Source: Schistosoma haematobium
Taxonomy: Eukaryota; Platyhelminthes; Trematoda; Strigeidida; Schistosomatidae
NCBI RefSeq assembly: GCF_000699445.3
Contig: NC_067201.1
Location: 14,749,501-14,813,500, forward strand
DNA length: 64,000 bases
Reading direction: 5' to 3'
The translations under genes were made by a program, and so were the position numbers. Under the pieces are notes generated by a model, which saw only the letters and a list, made by a program, of their open reading frames with translations, did no database searches and had not been told where the DNA came from. This document shows, piece by piece, positions 11,960 through 25,500 of this stretch (positions within the stretch are counted from its first letter, which is position 1; every line of letters starts with the position of its first letter).

Positions 11960-13130
11960 TTTAGCAGAGTGAGATAAAATTATCAGGGCAAATACCAGAG
12001 TAACAATCGTATTAATGTCATTATTAGTGGCAGAAAAGACCAGACATTATAGATATAATTCAAGAGAATATAGATTGGTGGAATACAATAAAATTTACGG
12101 AAATTTCGAAACCTCAGATTCAAGTGAAGAGAGTGAATACACTCGCAGTCTAACCACTGGTTATGATAATCACACAGGCCACAGCCAGGTATTCTGCATC
12201 TACGCATATAGCTCAACTCGACAGTCGGTCTTCATAAACAATTGCTGGGCTAGTGTTGGTTTGGTCGCCCCTGACCTTCCGAAATATACCTAAACCAGTT
12301 ACCATATCAGTCGATAATGGTTCACTACCTCACCGATTAACTCTCCATACTCACCTTGCACTCTGTGTCTAACCTCAGAATTGTTAATTCGATGGTGCCT
12401 TAATGTACAAAGAATGCTTTAAAGACGACTATGATAGAATACTAATAACTTGCAAATATCCTATATTCTTAATGGCCATATTTCACAGTCATCAAGAGCG
12501 AAGCGAATTTTCGCACAGTAAGCTCGTCCCTAAGTCCCCAGAAGAATATCTAGCCCACACCACAAGTGATGTAAGTTGGTAAAACAACCCGGGCTGAGTT
12601 CTTACCGAAATTTTGTCAAACACCAGCCTACTAGAGCCGACAAAACATTCAAGATAAGTGAAGTATTCGAAACACTTAACGACTTCAATACTTGTTCCTG
12701 GTTCAGTCGTTCATGTAAATCAGTCCTGAAGCAGCTTTCCATTTACGGGGAAAAAAATCTCAAATACCCTTGCATTGTTGCTTAAGACGTTCAAAAGACG
12801 ACATTTTGTCAGCGTCGTCACTAAATAAAACTATAACATCCACGCATTTCAAGTCAACAAGGAAATCGGATAGCAAATCAACTTTTTGATAGTCAAATTA
12901 GAAGAATATTATTTCTAAAAGAATGTCTATGACAAATTTAGACAAGAACGGAGGAAGTCGACAACCACGAAGTAAACCAGTGCGAGTTATCGATTCCGAA
13001 GACAGTTTAACACAAGCTCTCATTCAACAGTAGAGAGCCTGTACAAGGTTGATATACCTCTTCGATCCCACTTCAATAAAATCTATCAATTTCTAGAACC
13101 AAACTTTCTCAAGGTGGGGACGTGAAATTA
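11960..13130 (-). mobile_element. Decayed CR1-like non-LTR retrotransposon, RT C-terminal part
   Basis: The minus strand, read in pieces, gives fragments typical of the RT and post-RT part of schistosome CR1-like elements. DLLSDFLVDLKCVDVIVLF at about 12810-12885 is the RT catalytic strand with its YADD box degraded. EVVNHYRLIW lies near 12320. RRCRIPGCGLCDYHNQWL and ECIHSLHL fall within 12110-12210. Stops, frameshifts and deletions separate the pieces. Confidence 0.7.
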
Positions 13131-14024
13131 TTGGGAGTCAGTAGGTATGTGTCTCGAAAACCTGGCGGTATTAATATCTGGTCTACAAATCCAAGTCTGA
13201 CACCAGCCTGGTTTTCCAGAGTTCACTCTTCATGAGCTCTAGTTACGCATTGAGTGGTTGTTAAGGCTAATGTTTTAGACATCATATTAATTAAACTGGT
13301 CCGTCGACGTCTTTTCAGTGTTTGAGATTAGCTATGAATATATTATTAGCCTCAAGTTGATCTGATAAAAAACTCCAAAAAGTTCAAAACTGCCAGCCGG
13401 ATGTTCAGATAGATTCCTAAACCAACATTAGATAGTGTTTCCTAAATGTATGATCAAATATTTATTGGTCAGATGCCCGTACAACTTGATTAAAACTACT
13501 ACATGAAGTACTGGGTTGCTTTATCCTTTCGTCTGCTATCATAGAACGTTCATTCACTTATATTTTACGCGATTAGTAATAGGATTTCATTTTTCCCTCC
13601 AGCTGTTTCAAACTGTAATAAAGAGTTTAAATATCACATGATGTTCAATTATTATATTTAAGCAAATACTCAAGGAACCTTGACTTTTCTCCTCAAAGTT
13701 AATATGATAACCCAGTTATTGATTATCTATACTGTATCTCCATATCAGTAAGTTCTCACTACGCTGAGGTAATAATTTCTAAAAATAATATCAGATATTT
13801 AGTTCAAACCACATTTACAATGTTAAGCTACAAGATTTCATGTTATGGCTTGAAAATAAACTTTGCGAAAATAAATTATCTCGTAGAAATGAGGAAAAAG
13901 TAATTCTACACTTTTTAAATACTATTGACCAGTGGAAATAAGGTTCGCATATGTACTTACATTGTCAAGACAAATGATACATTAGTAGAATTCCTGGTGA
14001 TATGTTTTCCTTTCTATTTTACAG
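13131..14024. other. Region upstream of the phosphatase gene
   Basis: AT-rich. Probably holds the promoter and any 5' untranslated exon of the gene at 14051, since a good splice acceptor (TATTTTACAG) ends at 14024. No core promoter element could be assigned with confidence. Confidence 0.35.
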
Positions 14025-14050
14025 ATACTTCAAAAGTCGACCTCTGGCAA

Positions 14051-14316
14051 ATGGGGGCCCTGTTTTCAGCCTTCTGTGCAATTGCTACTTTTTTACTTTG
14101 TATTTTCAACCGTGAACCAGAAACGTTTTTTTCAGGCTTATCATCAAAAACAGCATATCGCTTTTGTGGTTTGAAATCATATGAAGATAAAGTGTCTGCT
14201 CAATTTAAAAGATGCTCCTTGGTGCATGTTAATGTATTACTCAGACATGGAACTAGAGCACCAGATTCCAAATCAATCAAATCTTTCACAGATTTACACG
14301 AACGTCTTAAAGAAAG
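14051..14316 (+). CDS. MINPP1: MINPP1-like exon 1: signal sequence and RHGTRAP box
   Basis: Starts at the ATG at 14051 (MGALFSAF). The frame is also open back to 13925, across a good acceptor at 14024, so this may be the second transcribed exon with a short 5' UTR. Ends in phase 2 before GTAATG. Confidence 0.85.
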
Positions 14317-17300
14317 GTAATGTCTAAACACTAATATGTATCAAAAGATTGAAGTATTCTCTCATGTTTAAATTTTCTTATGTCACCATAATTCCAATTT
14401 GATCATCACAAAAAGTTCTGAGATAGACTATCCGTAACAGCATTTTTGTTGATATATAAACTAGACCTAGATATTGATTTCAAATACTGTTAGTCTATTG
14501 TATTTATTTGTTTCATTGTAAAGTGGTTACTTCCCGCTTTTAAAGTAATGTAATGCATAGTAAGGTATCAACAACCAGTAACATTAAATACTACTGTTAA
14601 ACTGACTAGCAGTGAAGTCATGTAGTTTCTGAAACGAAATAGTAACATTTAGTACGTAGACAAATTTGCTTAACGGGTACGAACTGATAAAATAACGGAT
14701 CCCAGGCGGAATGTTACCGTTTATTCATCATACGTCTCTTAATGACAAGAAGGCAAAAACACGGGAAACATATTTAACATAGAAGGCTATGAACAGACAT
14801 CAGAATTAGATATAAGGTGTCTGAAATTAACCATTGGATGGAAGATGATAAATTCTTGTCGATCGATTTAAAGCTATCACTTTTCACTCTCCATCCATTG
14901 ATTTCAACCATTTCGAGGCTAACTATAAGCTTACATAACTTTAACCAACTACCAGCGACGTCATCAGATTTATAGTGTGTTTTAGTCTGTTTGGGAGGTC
15001 CATTTACCATCACTCAGTTATTGACCGTTATTCTTTATTGACTGACTAGGACTCCGAGTTGCATCAAATTCAATCTCAAGGAACTTGTCAGGTACATTTT
15101 CCTTGCATGTACCCAGTTGCATACTTGAGCATCTTCGAACAAACACATAACCACAGATTAAGCTGATGCTTTAGAAAACTAAATCTTTTTATTGACTTTT
15201 TCGGGTGTCTAGGTGATATAACATATATATCCACTAATGGATTGGTGTTAGCAACCAGTAAGTCAATGTCTTCTTTGATGCTTGTAATCAGTGCTAATTA
15301 GTTTCAAATTAATGTTTGAAAGAGGCTTTAGGAGGCAATTACTGTTATTTGTTCATTTGATAAGGATTAGATAAACAATCTTAAGAATTTTTCATGATCC
15401 ATTCTTTTTCCGAGTATACTGATCTCTTTAAAGGCTAAACCGCTTCTCTAATGTTATTTTTGATTGGTTATACCTATGAAAAGTCCATGTTATAGTTTAT
15501 TTATTTATTTTAACACATAGATATTGGTACAGTGAGGTACCAAATACATATGCGGCACACAAATCTCATTTGATATGTGTGAGGGTTGTGACACTGCCCG
15601 AGTGCCCAAACCGAAGCCGGTGATTTTCTTAGGGGGCCACGCCCGGAGCCTTCGACCTAAAGGTCTGGTCCGCAAGGCAGTGGAGCATCGTAGGGAGATG
15701 CAGTCCGATGGTAGCCGGTGACCAACGATTGGTTCATACGCCTTTTTTTCTTAGAGTCTCGGAGCTCATATGCACCATTTGTGTGGAATCAGGGTTCTCC
15801 AATTTCTCTAGGTAGACTCTCCATGTCCACTAACCCGGTTAAAGCGCCGAACATTCGCTTTTCGTCCTCTCAATTCCATAAACAACACCCCCGCCACGAG
15901 AAGCCAATGAGTAGGACTTCCCTGGCAGAGGATATATACGCGTAGCCATGTAAGAACATTCCGAGAGGGAGGGCGGACTCTCCCCACTCTCGGCCGTACC
16001 AGAGCACTTGGGGGCACCATGTTATAGTGCGAAAACTAAAAGTTTTATTTCAAATTAAAATCCATAAGCTGATATAAAGTTGCGTACTTTGAGATTTTCA
16101 ATCAACTCATGATGGCCTTCTAAGGCATTGACATTAATTGATCACTGAACAGTAACCAATATCATTTTTGTCTAATGTCTATCAAGTCCTGTCAATGAAG
16201 TTGTAGCAATGTGAGTAATCTAATTGAGTCGGCATCGCATACATTGTTTTTGGTGTTAGTTAGTTGAAGACAGTCGACAGAATACCCTAAACATAGGTTC
16301 AAACCCCACAGGGAGCATCATTTCCTTCGAGATTGTGGGCACACCTTGCTGACGAGTGCCAACCAGCATAAAAGTTATGGTCCAAAGTTCTCTATCGATT
16401 GTTTCTAATTATCAAGCAACAAGTTCACCCAAGGTCAAGGCACTAGTGGTCATATCGCAACCTGATCGATAGGACTCAATCATCGCTAAGGACTAGGCAA
16501 ACACAACATTGGTTATTGCTTAGTATTCATTGAATGTAAATACGAGAAATAACTGTTTATCAATCAAATATTTATTCAATGTCTGAGTCATTGAGATAAA
16601 CTTACTCAACTATAATTTAGTACATATATATGTAGGTTTTGCACATGAACTGTTAACATGTAGAAACAAGTTAATATTTTCATTCACTAGAACCAGTGTA
16701 ATTAGTTCTGAGACCATATCATATATGATCGTCAACTGTTTACTTTTAATATTCAAGCTGTAAAATTTTTTTTACTATCAGTGAAATAAGTTTAGTAGGT
16801 GATTACATCAGAATAATTTATTGTCTTTTTTTGTTGATAAAGAAAGCTTTTAATATTCTTGCAAATGTGTAATTCTTTTAGTTATAACAATGGATCACCA
16901 ATTCCTTACAAACTTCTAACACATCCAATACCTTTTAAAAATGCTGCTGCAAAAGAACTTTTACCTAGAGGATTTCAAGAACATGATGGTTTAGGAAGAC
17001 GTTTTTTTAATCTCATGCGACAACATTTCAATTTTACAATTGAAAATGTTGATTTCTACTCGAGTTCCATTGATCGTTGTATTGCAAGTGGGAGAGCATT
17101 TTATAACGGTGTGAGTAATTACTGCATTTTTTTTCATTAACTCCAGTAATCAGAATAATACTTCTCTATCAATATAGACTAGTGGAGATTGTCAGGTCTT
17201 TATTGAATTCATGGACCGATCAATGTTAGACTACAGTTGAAAACTTGGAGGCAGTAGACTCCGGTTTCGTTTTTGTATGGGACTCCTTATCAGCGTGCAT

Positions 17301-19550
17301 CCACGATCCCTCACACGGAACTCGGACCTAAGACTTTTGGTCTCGAACGGATGCTTAATGTCAATGGGGGTCTAACATCAATCGATTCGTAATCTCAGTT
17401 ATACTTCTCTGTTTGCTTACATTTTATATAACATGGCCATGTAGTGAATAGAGAATTACAACATTCAGGATCATTTACCATATTCTTTCGTATTTTTGCA
17501 ACGAACTTTTACATGTGACTGAATTTAAAGTAAATAGAATCAACAAGTCTAGTATTTATAACCAGAAAATGTTCATAAAATCTTTATTCTTTCAATGGTC
17601 AGAAATGAGTTATTATATCATTTCACTAATTTTCACCTACTATTTCAGTATTTAAACATGTATTATTCACACCGTCCATCTCATTAACACGTAACGTTTA
17701 ATGAATATCTTCAATGATTTTGTTTAAGCTTTTAACATGCGTTGTACGTTGAAACATTTGTCCATTTTATCATCCAGTAATTATGATTTTTATCATAACA
17801 ACTTATGTCATCATAATGTTAATATGTTCTTGTTATTAGTTGCATAAATCCCCATTACTATAATGTTATGGTTTTATGTCCGGCTTCTTATCACGCGATT
17901 TATCCACCAATCAAAGTACGACTCATGCAATCTTCGCACTGTGCCAAAACCAACGACGTTCGAGCGGTATGGGCAGTCTAGCGTCTTTATTGGTCCTATG
18001 TCCGCCTAGTCCGTCCACTTGAGTCCAGAACAGCAAATACCAGCTTCCAATATGCGAATCGAATCGAATCATTTATTTCAGACATACTGGGTTTATATAT
18101 CAAACAAACAGACCACAACGCACCATAAAATAGCAAGTAACATTTGTACACAATAAAGCCAAAAAGTGGCTGTGAACATGGGAGGCAATAGTCAGTAAAC
18201 TGAACATAGCTTAAGAACCGTAAACCGTACAATAATAAATTATAGATCAAAATAAAGCTTATAATACGAGGAATATAAATATACATAATCTAGTTATTGA
18301 ATAGTTATACCATCAGAATGTATATGTCTCAGAAGTTACTCGTGATTTAATCTTCGCTTGGATATAACATATGATAATCTAATAGTCGAGATTATTTGCT
18401 ACGTTTTCAATGTTCCATATGTTGTATTTAGCACTTTCGTCCATTTTGATGAGTTAGCATTGTACATTATGGCGTAATTTTCACTAGACATATCTCTTCA
18501 GGCCATAACTTCCGGGATATTTACGTTGTTTTTTTTTCCATTTGTTATACCGAGCTACACTACAGTGATATAGTCATAACAAATAGTTATGTACAATTTC
18601 AAATACTTAGAGTGAAATCTTTAATTTTCAGCATTTAACACTCATTCACTAAAGAATTGTTGAAGTACTGGATATAACACATTTAATGAACATTGAAAAT
18701 GTTACGAATAACCTTAACTAATCAAGTTTCTATTAGAATCGTTAAAATGTGGTTAGCAATGAAATCTATGACGAATGTTTTACCCTATTTGATACTCGTC
18801 AACTAGATGTACTCGCATACCAAAGTTGATTTTCACTTTTGAATTTGAAACCCCAATACCATTTTGCTTCAAACACTAACATGTTATCTACTTAGCTATT
18901 GAGTTCAGATAGTTATCAATCTAATTTAAAACAACATTCATTCGTTTGTTGAAAAGAGCAAGAACAAAGATTCTAGCAGAATAGCATTAATTCATTTTTA
19001 TTTCGTAGGTTCTCGTCAGCTGCTTACAACCTGTGATATTAAAGAAATCATAATTACATAATGGTTTTAAATTACTTACATGAAAGAGTTTGATTGGAAG
19101 TTATATTGTGAAGACATATTCGTATAGTATAGCAAGGGTGTAAATGAATTTAACAGACTGAATATTGTAAATATATACCTTATATAAAAATATTTCTACA
19201 ACATTGATAGTAAAAACAGTTCAAACGGTCAGAAACAAGTGATAACAGAATGAGTAAACATTGATAGGAATATAGTGAGTAGAGTTCAGTTGAAAGATTA
19301 TTAATCTGAAAGATAGTTGAAGAAAAACAATAAAATCAATGATGTAATAAATACGAAAGAAAAATTTTTTTAAGGTGCAGCGAAAGAATATTTGTCACCA
19401 AAGCAAGGAAAGATTAACAACCGTCTCCTTTTGAACACATAGGTCAGGTTTTTGACGCTTGATGGCAATGGCTTCAGCAAACTTCAGAAGACTGGAGTTT
19501 GGCTGCTTACTAATCACCCTAAAGGATTCGTTTGTTATTTTCTATTTAAT

Positions 19551-19595
<45 letters not shown>

Positions 19596-22500
19596 TTTGT
19601 TTAATATTTGGATTTGTAAAATTCACTATTCTACTAGTTTATTAATGGACCAACTATAAAACCTATATGGAATCGTACATTATATTGCGGTAATGAAGAA
19701 ATACCAAATAGTTGTTTACTCAATAATCAATCACCAGAAATCAATAATAATGATCATTACAAAAAGAAGAATATAACAATTAATAATTATTTATTAAGAT
19801 TTTTTGCTGATTGTAAAAATTATATTGAAAATATTGAAAAGAATAAATCAGCTATTCGAGAATATTATCAATTTCTTAATTCAAATTATATTATTAATTC
19901 TTATGAAAATTTTATTAAACGATTTAATTTAAAACGTGAAAATTATACATTTGGTAAGTTAGATTGATTATTTTATTATATTAATCATTAATTAATTGAT
20001 TGATCATTGAATGGTGATTAATGTTACTATGTATATCTGGTCCTTGTTAGTGCAGATCAAATCCTATCGATTAAATTATAATGTAGCCACTAGTCTAGGT
20101 GATTTGACATTGCATCGTGCACTATGTTGAGATAAGATGATGGTTGGAGGTAGTTAGCAGGAAACTACGCGCATCAAATGCTTAATCATATCTCTGTAGA
20201 TTGTATATATTACATGGAAATTGATACTAAACCTAAGTCAGTGGTCATGAGTGCTGTTAGAGGTATGAGGGCGGTTATCACTTCCCGGTTGCCCACACCG
20301 TGGAAGGGTTGTTCTGGAGGTACCTGAAAACGAAATTGGATTAGAGGTGGTCTTAGTGACCTGGGAGCGTGACCGCAGTGCCCAAGGGACAACTGCTTGA
20401 GGTCGGTCACACACGGCCATTTTATGAGTAATTTTTGTGTTAGCTCCGTACTTGTTGAGACCTTACCGCCGGAGATGGATATCCGTGGGATAAGGCGAGG
20501 TGTGCATTTTTAGGGTCGACCTTTTCTGACCCCACCTCTCCTTTTGGGAAGGCAGCATCGCTGTCATGCTGGTTGTCTGAAGGGAACACCTTACTGCTGT
20601 CACACCTCTGTACAGTCAGCAGTACGACTTCGCCTTCGGACCTTGGGTTTGTTGCTTTTTGTATTACCGCTCTTCAACCGACCTGTCTGATATGGTAGGG
20701 CCTTGAGGAACGGTTGTTCCAGCCAATATAGCTCGGTCGCTTCATCACGATAGGCAAGCCCGACCACCACGTCAAGGTAGCAACAACGGTCGGGATTAAA
20801 CCTAAACTCTAATTGTAAACCCATAATCCTGAAATAAGCCTTAACCTATTACCACTATATTCTATGGGCGAACTGACCAAATGATACCTCTTGGATTTTT
20901 GGTTGCAATTCATTCATCCACATGGGTACAGATCATTTCTACATTATAGCTGCTGTCAGTTCATTATTATTATTAATGGCTTTATTCAATATTATATTCC
21001 TGGTACAATATCGAATGCTCAACACAAAGTATTTCAACAATTTAGTTTCAAAAAAAGGAAAGAAAACTGATAACTGTACACATATATTCATCAGCTAAGT
21101 AGATAAGCTACCTGGAAGTAAATGGAATTCTTTTTTAAAAGATTTAAATCTGTACAACATTTTAGTTAGAAACATGTTTAAGAATACAAGTTATTGACCA
21201 GGTTAGCTCTAACAACCTATTTGTCACATAGTATGTTATAACTTATGACCTTGTGCCCTATTAATATATAACGTAATTATACCGCCAATCAGAGAACAAT
21301 GACTTATCGACCGAACCAATGAAGCATAAAACCCGTACGAGCATTCTTGCGTCTTTATCGGTCCTTCTTCCTGCCTAGTCCTGCCTGTTAAGTTCAGAAC
21401 ACCAATCTCAGCTTTTGCCATTTGAATCATGTATTTCAAACATATATAATACGAACAAAACAGATCACGTCGTACCATAAAATAAAAAATAACATTTGTA
21501 CAAGATCTAGCCATAAGTAGCTGTAAATGTGGGAGACTGTAATTAATAGACTGGGCACAACTCAAGAACTGTCAATCGTATAATAATAGTTTATAGTTCA
21601 AAATAAAGCTTATGATAAGAGGAATATGAGTAAATATAGTTTAATTACTTAACAGTTTTACAATAAAAAGTGTAGGTATAGTACTAGTCCATAAATAGAT
21701 CACAACAGTTACCATTCATTATTCTCATCGAGATATAACAGAACACATACATTACACAATTAAACATCTATAACCAACAAATATAAATAATTGACAAAGT
21801 CATGTAATTACTCTTCCCCAATATGTGAATACATGTCACAGATAATTGGGGAAAAATCATTGTCGTATATAATTCTCAGTACAATCCATCTAGTCATTCC
21901 TCATCATTAAAGATTTGTCTATCACAAAGTTGTATTTTTTAAGAACATAACGAGAACTAGTAAAACACTCAACTATTGGATATTCATTTTTGATTTTGTG
22001 AAACTTTCCAATAATTATTGTACAAAATTAATTCTCTAATCCATGCACTTTTGTTATGAGTTCCGCATTATTCAATCTGTCTATCAAACATGTGTTTCTT
22101 TTAACAAAATATGACGCAAAATTAGTCAATCATAAACAATGTAGAACCCTAATATATATGTTCACTGATTCAAGCTCCCATACAACGTCAGCACCATGAG
22201 AATTAACAAATTGAATACTGAAGTGTTGGTGTCAGTGGCGGTAAAAAAAAACACTAAGCTTAGAGAATATGATCCAACTTAAAGACTTAATTAACTATTT
22301 TGCTTGAATCAATTTATTATTTTCAGAATAAATCATCATTTCCGAAATTACGTACTTATGTCCGTTACCCTTAGTGGAGCATAGGCCGCTGACAGGGACT
22401 CCCCAATCAACCCTCTCCTTTATAGTTTTTTCCAAGTGATCTTCATCCCTTTGATGTCTGCATCCAATTCCCAACGCAATGTGTCCTTTGGTTCCTCCTC

Positions 22501-25500
22501 TTTCCTTTTTTCCTTCGGAATTCCGAGTTATGGCTTGCTTCATGATGCAATATAATTACTTCCTACCCACCCCTAGCGTCTTTCCCTAAATAATAAGAGT
22601 AAGAAGGTTTGTCTGACACCGCTCTTCACTTGGAACGCATCTGTAGGTTGTCCTCCATACACGACTTTGCAGTGTAGTCCTTCGTATGGATTCCGTATGG
22701 TGTTGACGATCCTCTCAGGTACACCATAGTGTCGAAGAGCGTTCCATGAGGTTATCCTATCCGTACTGTCAAGTACTTTCTCGTTATCGTGGAAGCTGAC
22801 GTATAGTGACGAGTTCCATTCAACTTTTTGTTAACAATGATCTGCAGTGTCTTTTTCCTGGTACTGATGGTAGTGCGATGCCCTTGAAGTTCTCGCACTT
22901 ATTGAGGTCTTTTTTGGTATCTTGAGTTACTCTTCTTTCCTGTCTGTTGGCATTTGTTCTTCCTCCCAAATCTGTCTGAACGAAACGTGAAGCATCTTCG
23001 GCGTTACCTATATGTCTGACTTCAGTGCTTCGGCTGGTATGTTTTCAGGTCCTGCTGACCATGTTGATTTCTTCAATCGTTGGTAGGGTGACATCTATAG
23101 GAAGGTCTGTAGGTGCTGCTTCGATGTCTGGTGGATTCAGTGGAGCTGGCTTATTCGAGAATTCTTCAAAGTGCTCTACCCGTCTTTTCCTCTGTTCTTG
23201 AATCTCAGTGATTGGTTTGTCTTCTTTGTCCTTGACTGGTCTCTCTGGTTTACTATATTTCCCTGCCAGTTTCTTCGTCGTGTCATATAGCTGTTTCATA
23301 TTTTATTCTCTTGCAGCTTTTTCCACTGTTGTTGCTAGCTCTTCCACCTATTTCTACTTGTCAGCTCTAATGTTCCCCTTCACTTGCTTGTTTGCTTCTG
23401 TGTATTCAGTTTGCGCCTTGACTTTCTCTGTTCTTGTTCGGCTGTTGTTAATCACCGTCTTCTCGTTTTTTTCTTGAATCTTGTGCAAGGTTTTGACAGA
23501 TCCACTCCTTATGACGATGCTTCTTGCGGCCCAGCTCCTCCTGGCACGTTGAAGATAGTGTTTGTTTGATCCTTTTCCAGTTGTCTTCCATAGTAGTTTC
23601 TTCTTTCTCGAGTAGATGTGACGCTTGGAACCTGTTGTTGAGAGCTACCTTGAATTCGTTAGGTTTGTCAGTATGTCGAAGGAAGGCTGAAATGAACCTT
23701 CGTGATGCCGTTTTTCTAGTCGTCCAGTGCTTTTTTATTTCTGTTTCATCTTGGCAACTACCAGGTGGCGGTTCTCACGTCTTCCATTGTCCTTCTGAAA
23801 TTGTTATTAATACAAATATGATCTATCTTGTTCTCCGTCGTGTGATCCGGTGGGACCCATGTAACTTTGTGTGGGAATATTGTGCTGCCTATAAGCATTT
23901 TGTTGAATGCGCACAAATTTGGAAATCTGTCGCCATTCTCATTTCTTTCTCTCAGTCCATGTCGTCCAATGATATCTTCACACTCGGTGTTGTCCATTTC
24001 AATTTTGGTGTTTAGGTGTCCCATCAGGATTTTTAGATCCTTCGCTATGATTGATCAGAGGCTGTCGTAAAACTGATCTTTATCGTAGTCAGCGCTGTCA
24101 TTAACGGGTGCATAAAACTGGATGACATTCATTGTGATTTCTTTTCGTGCTTCTCTGGATAGCATCAGATCAACTCCTTGTGTGTGCGGAGCACTTTTTT
24201 CTTCGTGACTAGAACAACTAGAACAACTCTTCCGAATCTAATCTCTTCTATCTAGCTTGGGTCCAGTAGATTTCTGACGACGGTCAAGTTGTATCTCCCT
24301 ACTTCGGTACCTATTTGATTAGTCCTCCCGGTCTCCCATGTACCCATAAAAACTGTTGCTCTGGTTGTTAGAAGGGGCATCGTTTTAAGTAAGGTTGTTT
24401 TCTATTGAATTTGGTTGGTAACTCTATGCCAAACCCTCCTTTATCTGGATTTGTGGCCGGCAGTAACCCTCTATGAGGGCTACAGACTATAAGTCTAAGT
24501 GTAAGAGTATGAAGCCAGTTGCTTAGTGGTTAAAACTCTGTATCTTCAGCCATTACGACGCCTATTGTAATCCCTTTCCTTTTTCTTCGTTTTAAGAGAC
24601 CAGAAAACATCACTAATACTTATATAAACTGTGCCTGTGTGTGTATATGTGGCTAAAAGCTGAAACACAAACATTTGTTCTGCAAATAAGTTACGTCATC
24701 ATGGTGTTTGTTTCTTTCTGTTCATAGATGATTTAAAAATAATATTTTTGGCTTGTGCGTATGAAGTTGCTGCAATGGATGATTATGACGATCTATCACC
24801 TTGGTGTAGTCTATTAACACCTTATGATTATCCAGTATGGGAGTATTTAGCAGATTTAAAGGTAATCCCATTTTAAAAATAAATATCGATCGATCATTTG
24901 TTTTCAGTGTTTCTCCTTATTTTATTATGTCTTAAACCTTCAGTATAACATCCAAAAGAAGTGATTTGTGAATAACATTGTATTCAGCTTAAGATTAAAG
25001 ATTGAGTATCGTTTTTGAACTTGCCAGTGCCTATCAACAAAATTTTTTAAAGAGACAGAGATGGGTGGTGGCTAGCAGTGGAATCCAAGACACTCGTTTC
25101 GCCCTATTTGGGATCCGTCAGCTGGATGTACTTGCATACGAGAGTTGATGTCCACTCAGTACCGTTCACGTCAAATGCCATCGAGTTATCCACTTAGCTA
25201 GTGAGTTCAGATAGCCACTAGCTTGTGCAATCGGGTAAAGTTCAATTCATTTTTGTATTGGTTGTTTGAATCTTCCCATTGATAGTGAGGACTGCAGTTG
25301 ACTAGTCTCTTATAATACTTGTGACTTAAGGCAATATCGAGGCGATCCACATAGGATGCACATATGCCATTAAAAAACTGATCAATTGCAGTCCTAAACA
25401 CCAATTGGAAGATTTAAATAACCACTACAAAATAGATTTTTTTTTAATGTATGGGAAATTAACTATTCTAGTTTTGGATCCAAACTGACGTCTGTAACTT

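Noticed and set aside
19459..19659. 66-codon ORF with a Tyr-Ile repeat
   Set aside because: It is a read-through of the (TA)n microsatellite.
20210..20824. Overlapping ORFs of 60-74 codons as genes
   Set aside because: They lie in repeat B, which recurs inverted at 60660-61245 with different stops.
23208..24070. Plus-strand ORFs of 60-163 codons
   Set aside because: They are antisense shadows of the RTE-like endonuclease and linker on the minus strand.
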